Source: Paenibacillus radicis (ex Xue et al. 2023)
GTDB lineage: Bacteria; Bacillota; Bacilli; Paenibacillales; NBRC-103111
Length of the DNA stretch: 64,000 nt
Reading direction: 5' to 3'
NCBI RefSeq assembly: GCF_024722015.1
Contig: NZ_JANQBD010000018.1
Coordinates: 124,001 to 188,000, forward strand
The notes beneath the pieces are model-generated. The model saw nothing but the letters and a program-made list of their open reading frames with translations, was not told the DNA's origin and made no database searches. Shown in pieces: positions 62,637 through 64,000 of the stretch. How positions within the stretch are numbered: the stretch's first letter is position 1; every line of letters begins with the position of its first letter. A program made the position numbers and the translations under genes.

Positions 62637-64000
62637 ATGACAAAATTGAACCATAACGCTAAGCCAATCAATATTCTTTTTGTCATGGCTGATCAGCTTC
62701 GGTACGATAGTCTGGGGCACACAGGGCATCCGATGGTAAAGACACCCAACATTGATAAGCTTGCAGCTGAAGGTACCCGATTCGAGAAAACGTATGTACA
62801 GTCCGCTGTTTGCGCGCCATCCCGGGCTTCCATCTATACAGGACGTTATGTCCATGCCCATCGCGTCAGGTTCAATGAGGTTCCGTTCGGAGCCGGTGAA
62901 CAAACGATTGCCGATTATTTCAACGCGGCCGGTTATCGTTCAGCTCTGATTGGACGCACGCATTTTACTCCTATTACGGAAACCTACGGATTCGAATATT
63001 ATGCCTATTATGACGGATTGCCTGCGAAGGACGGATATTCGTCTTACCCGCAATATTTGCGGCAATGCGGATACAGCGAAGAAGACATCCGCTTCCGTTA
63101 CTGGCCCAGAGAGCTTACACCTCAGCCCGGACATGAAGCTTATCCAGAGGATTTTGCAGAGGCCGATTATCCGTGCCGCATTTGTGAGGAGCATTCTGAT
63201 ACCGCTTACATGACGAATGAAGCAATCCGGTTTATGAAGGAAACGACGGAACGTCCATGGATGCTGCATCTATCCTATTGGAAGCCTCATCTGCCGTTTA
63301 GCGTATCCGAGCCTTATTTTAGTATGTACGACCCGAGGGAAGTACCGATGCCTAAGCTGAAGGAGGGAGAACTGGAGCATAAGCCACCGATACAAGAGCT
63401 GTTTCGCAATGAACGCAGGGGAAATTTCCTCGAAGATGAAGAACGGCTCCGACGTGTACGCGCTGCGTATTACGGAATGATTACACAGCTGGACGATCAT
63501 CTGGGCCGCTTGTTTGAAGAGATGCGGCGAATGGGGGTATTGGAAAATACCTTGATCGTATTTACTTCGGATCACGGTGAATATTTGGGCGATCATCATA
63601 TGATCGAGAAAGAGCTGTTCTACGAGCAAGCGGTGCATGTGCCGCTCATCCTCAAGCTGCCGGGCACCATTCCGCAAAATCGAGCCATTTCCGAGTTTGC
63701 CGAAGCGGTTGATTTACTACCAACGTTGCTGGAATTAGCGGGCCTACCCCTACCTAAGGCGGTCCAGGGTACGAGTTTGCTGCCATTAGTAAATGGTACT
63801 GCTCATGATTGGAAGCGTGAAGTATTCGCCGAGTGGGACTTCCAGTATTATCACTGCCGCAAGCAGTTGGGTTTGGCACCTCATCAATGCAAGGCGACGA
63901 TGATTCGCGATGACAATTGGAAGTATGTGCATTACAGCAATCAGCCTTGTGAGCTGTACGATCTGACGGCCGATCCCGACGAATTTTGTAATTTGGCTGA
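62637..64000 (+). CDS. Sulfatase, formylglycine-dependent (3' end cut by window)
   Basis: The open frame starts at ATG 62637 (AAAGGAG upstream) and runs past the window end with 454 codons seen. NILFVMADQLRYDSLG gives the first metal Asp residues. CAPSRASIYTGR holds Cys59, the residue turned into formylglycine. FTSDHGEYLGDHHMIEKELF is the second metal block and LYDLTADPDEF the usual end, so only a few dozen residues are missing. No signal peptide, so it would act on imported oligosaccharides. Likely desulfates rhamnose- or uronate-containing units, given RhaM before it. Confidence 0.92.
   Translation, partial: MTKLNHNAKPINILFVMADQLRYDSLGHTGHPMVKTPNIDKLAAEGTRFEKTYVQSAVCAPSRASIYTGRYVHAHRVRFNEVPFGAGEQTIADYFNAAGYRSALIGRTHFTPITETYGFEYYAYYDGLPAKDGYSSYPQYLRQCGYSEEDIRFRYWPRELTPQPGHEAYPEDFAEADYPCRICEEHSDTAYMTNEAIRFMKETTERPWMLHLSYWKPHLPFSVSEPYFSMYDPREVPMPKLKEGELEHKPPIQELFRNERRGNFLEDEERLRRVRAAYYGMITQLDDHLGRLFEEMRRMGVLENTLIVFTSDHGEYLGDHHMIEKELFYEQAVHVPLILKLPGTIPQNRAISEFAEAVDLLPTLLELAGLPLPKAVQGTSLLPLVNGTAHDWKREVFAEWDFQYYHCRKQLGLAPHQCKATMIRDDNWKYVHYSNQPCELYDLTADPDEFCNLA

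Noticed and set aside
1..64000. CRISPR array, prophage or integrative element genes
   Set aside because: No regularly spaced repeats, cas genes, integrase, terminase or structural phage genes were seen on either strand.

Overview
The window looks like chromosome of a Paenibacillus-type, spore-forming member of the Bacillota. The grounds are an intact sporulation sigma factor (sigK), S-layer-homology (SLH) anchored secreted enzymes, strong AGGAGG-type ribosome binding sites with many TTG/GTG starts, AraC-type regulators beside polysaccharide lyases, a YesM/YesN-type two-component pair, and several sugar ABC importers that carry no ATPase of their own. I saw no tRNA, rRNA, CRISPR array, transposase or integrase. 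Almost the whole window is devoted to taking apart acidic or rhamnose-containing polysaccharides and catabolising the sugar acids released.

Layout. 1-3985: end of a rhamnogalacturonan operon (two ABC permeases, GH105 unsaturated rhamnogalacturonyl hydrolase, rhamnogalacturonan acetylesterase), resembling the Bacillus subtilis yes cluster. 4344-6338: a secreted repeat protein with no visible catalytic domain. 6799-7500: sigK. 8349-20046: uronan-degradation island (giant SLH-anchored PL6 lyase, small secreted lyase-like protein under a perfect cre site, AraC regulators, dehydrogenase plus GH88, amidohydrolase plus Rieske protein). 20328-20665: a second, partial copy of the sigK 3' end with its downstream sequence, so the island lies between direct repeats about 13.0 kb apart. 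20655-29421 (minus): sugar-acid operon under a ROK repressor (zinc dehydrogenase, LarA-like protein, two-part UxaA-type dehydratase, IlvD/Edd-type dehydratase, 2-hydroxyacid dehydrogenase, frameshifted metallo-beta-lactamase-fold protein). 29811-40736 (plus, divergent): eleven-gene operon (pyruvate-type aldolase, dehydrogenases, two Gfo/Idh/MocA oxidoreductases, ThuA, ABC importer, TIM-barrel isomerase, VOC protein). 41043-49139: AraC regulator, a second ABC importer and a YesM/YesN pair. 49455-54045: GH3 glycosidase ending in cohesin-like and dockerin modules, followed by a cohesin-SLH surface protein. 54145-60095: mixed small genes, including a methyltransferase behind a leader peptide and attenuator-like structure. 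60222-61128: decayed sequence. 61129-64000: GntR/LacI-type regulator, rhamnose mutarotase and a sulfatase cut by the window end.

How it fits together. Surface-held or secreted lyases and glycosidases cut the polymer. ABC importers, probably sharing an ATPase encoded elsewhere, bring in oligomers. Cytoplasmic GH105/GH88 enzymes release the unsaturated uronic acid. Dehydrogenases, dehydratases and the aldolase would then take the acids to pyruvate-level intermediates. Control is local (AraC, ROK, GntR and YesMN proteins beside their targets) with carbon-catabolite control suggested by cre sites.

The observations I would check first are the sigK 3'-end duplication bracketing the island, the dockerin-GH3 and cohesin-SLH gene pair, the leader-peptide attenuator before the methyltransferase, and the nearly identical 14-base motif before both the GntR gene and the mutarotase-sulfatase operon.
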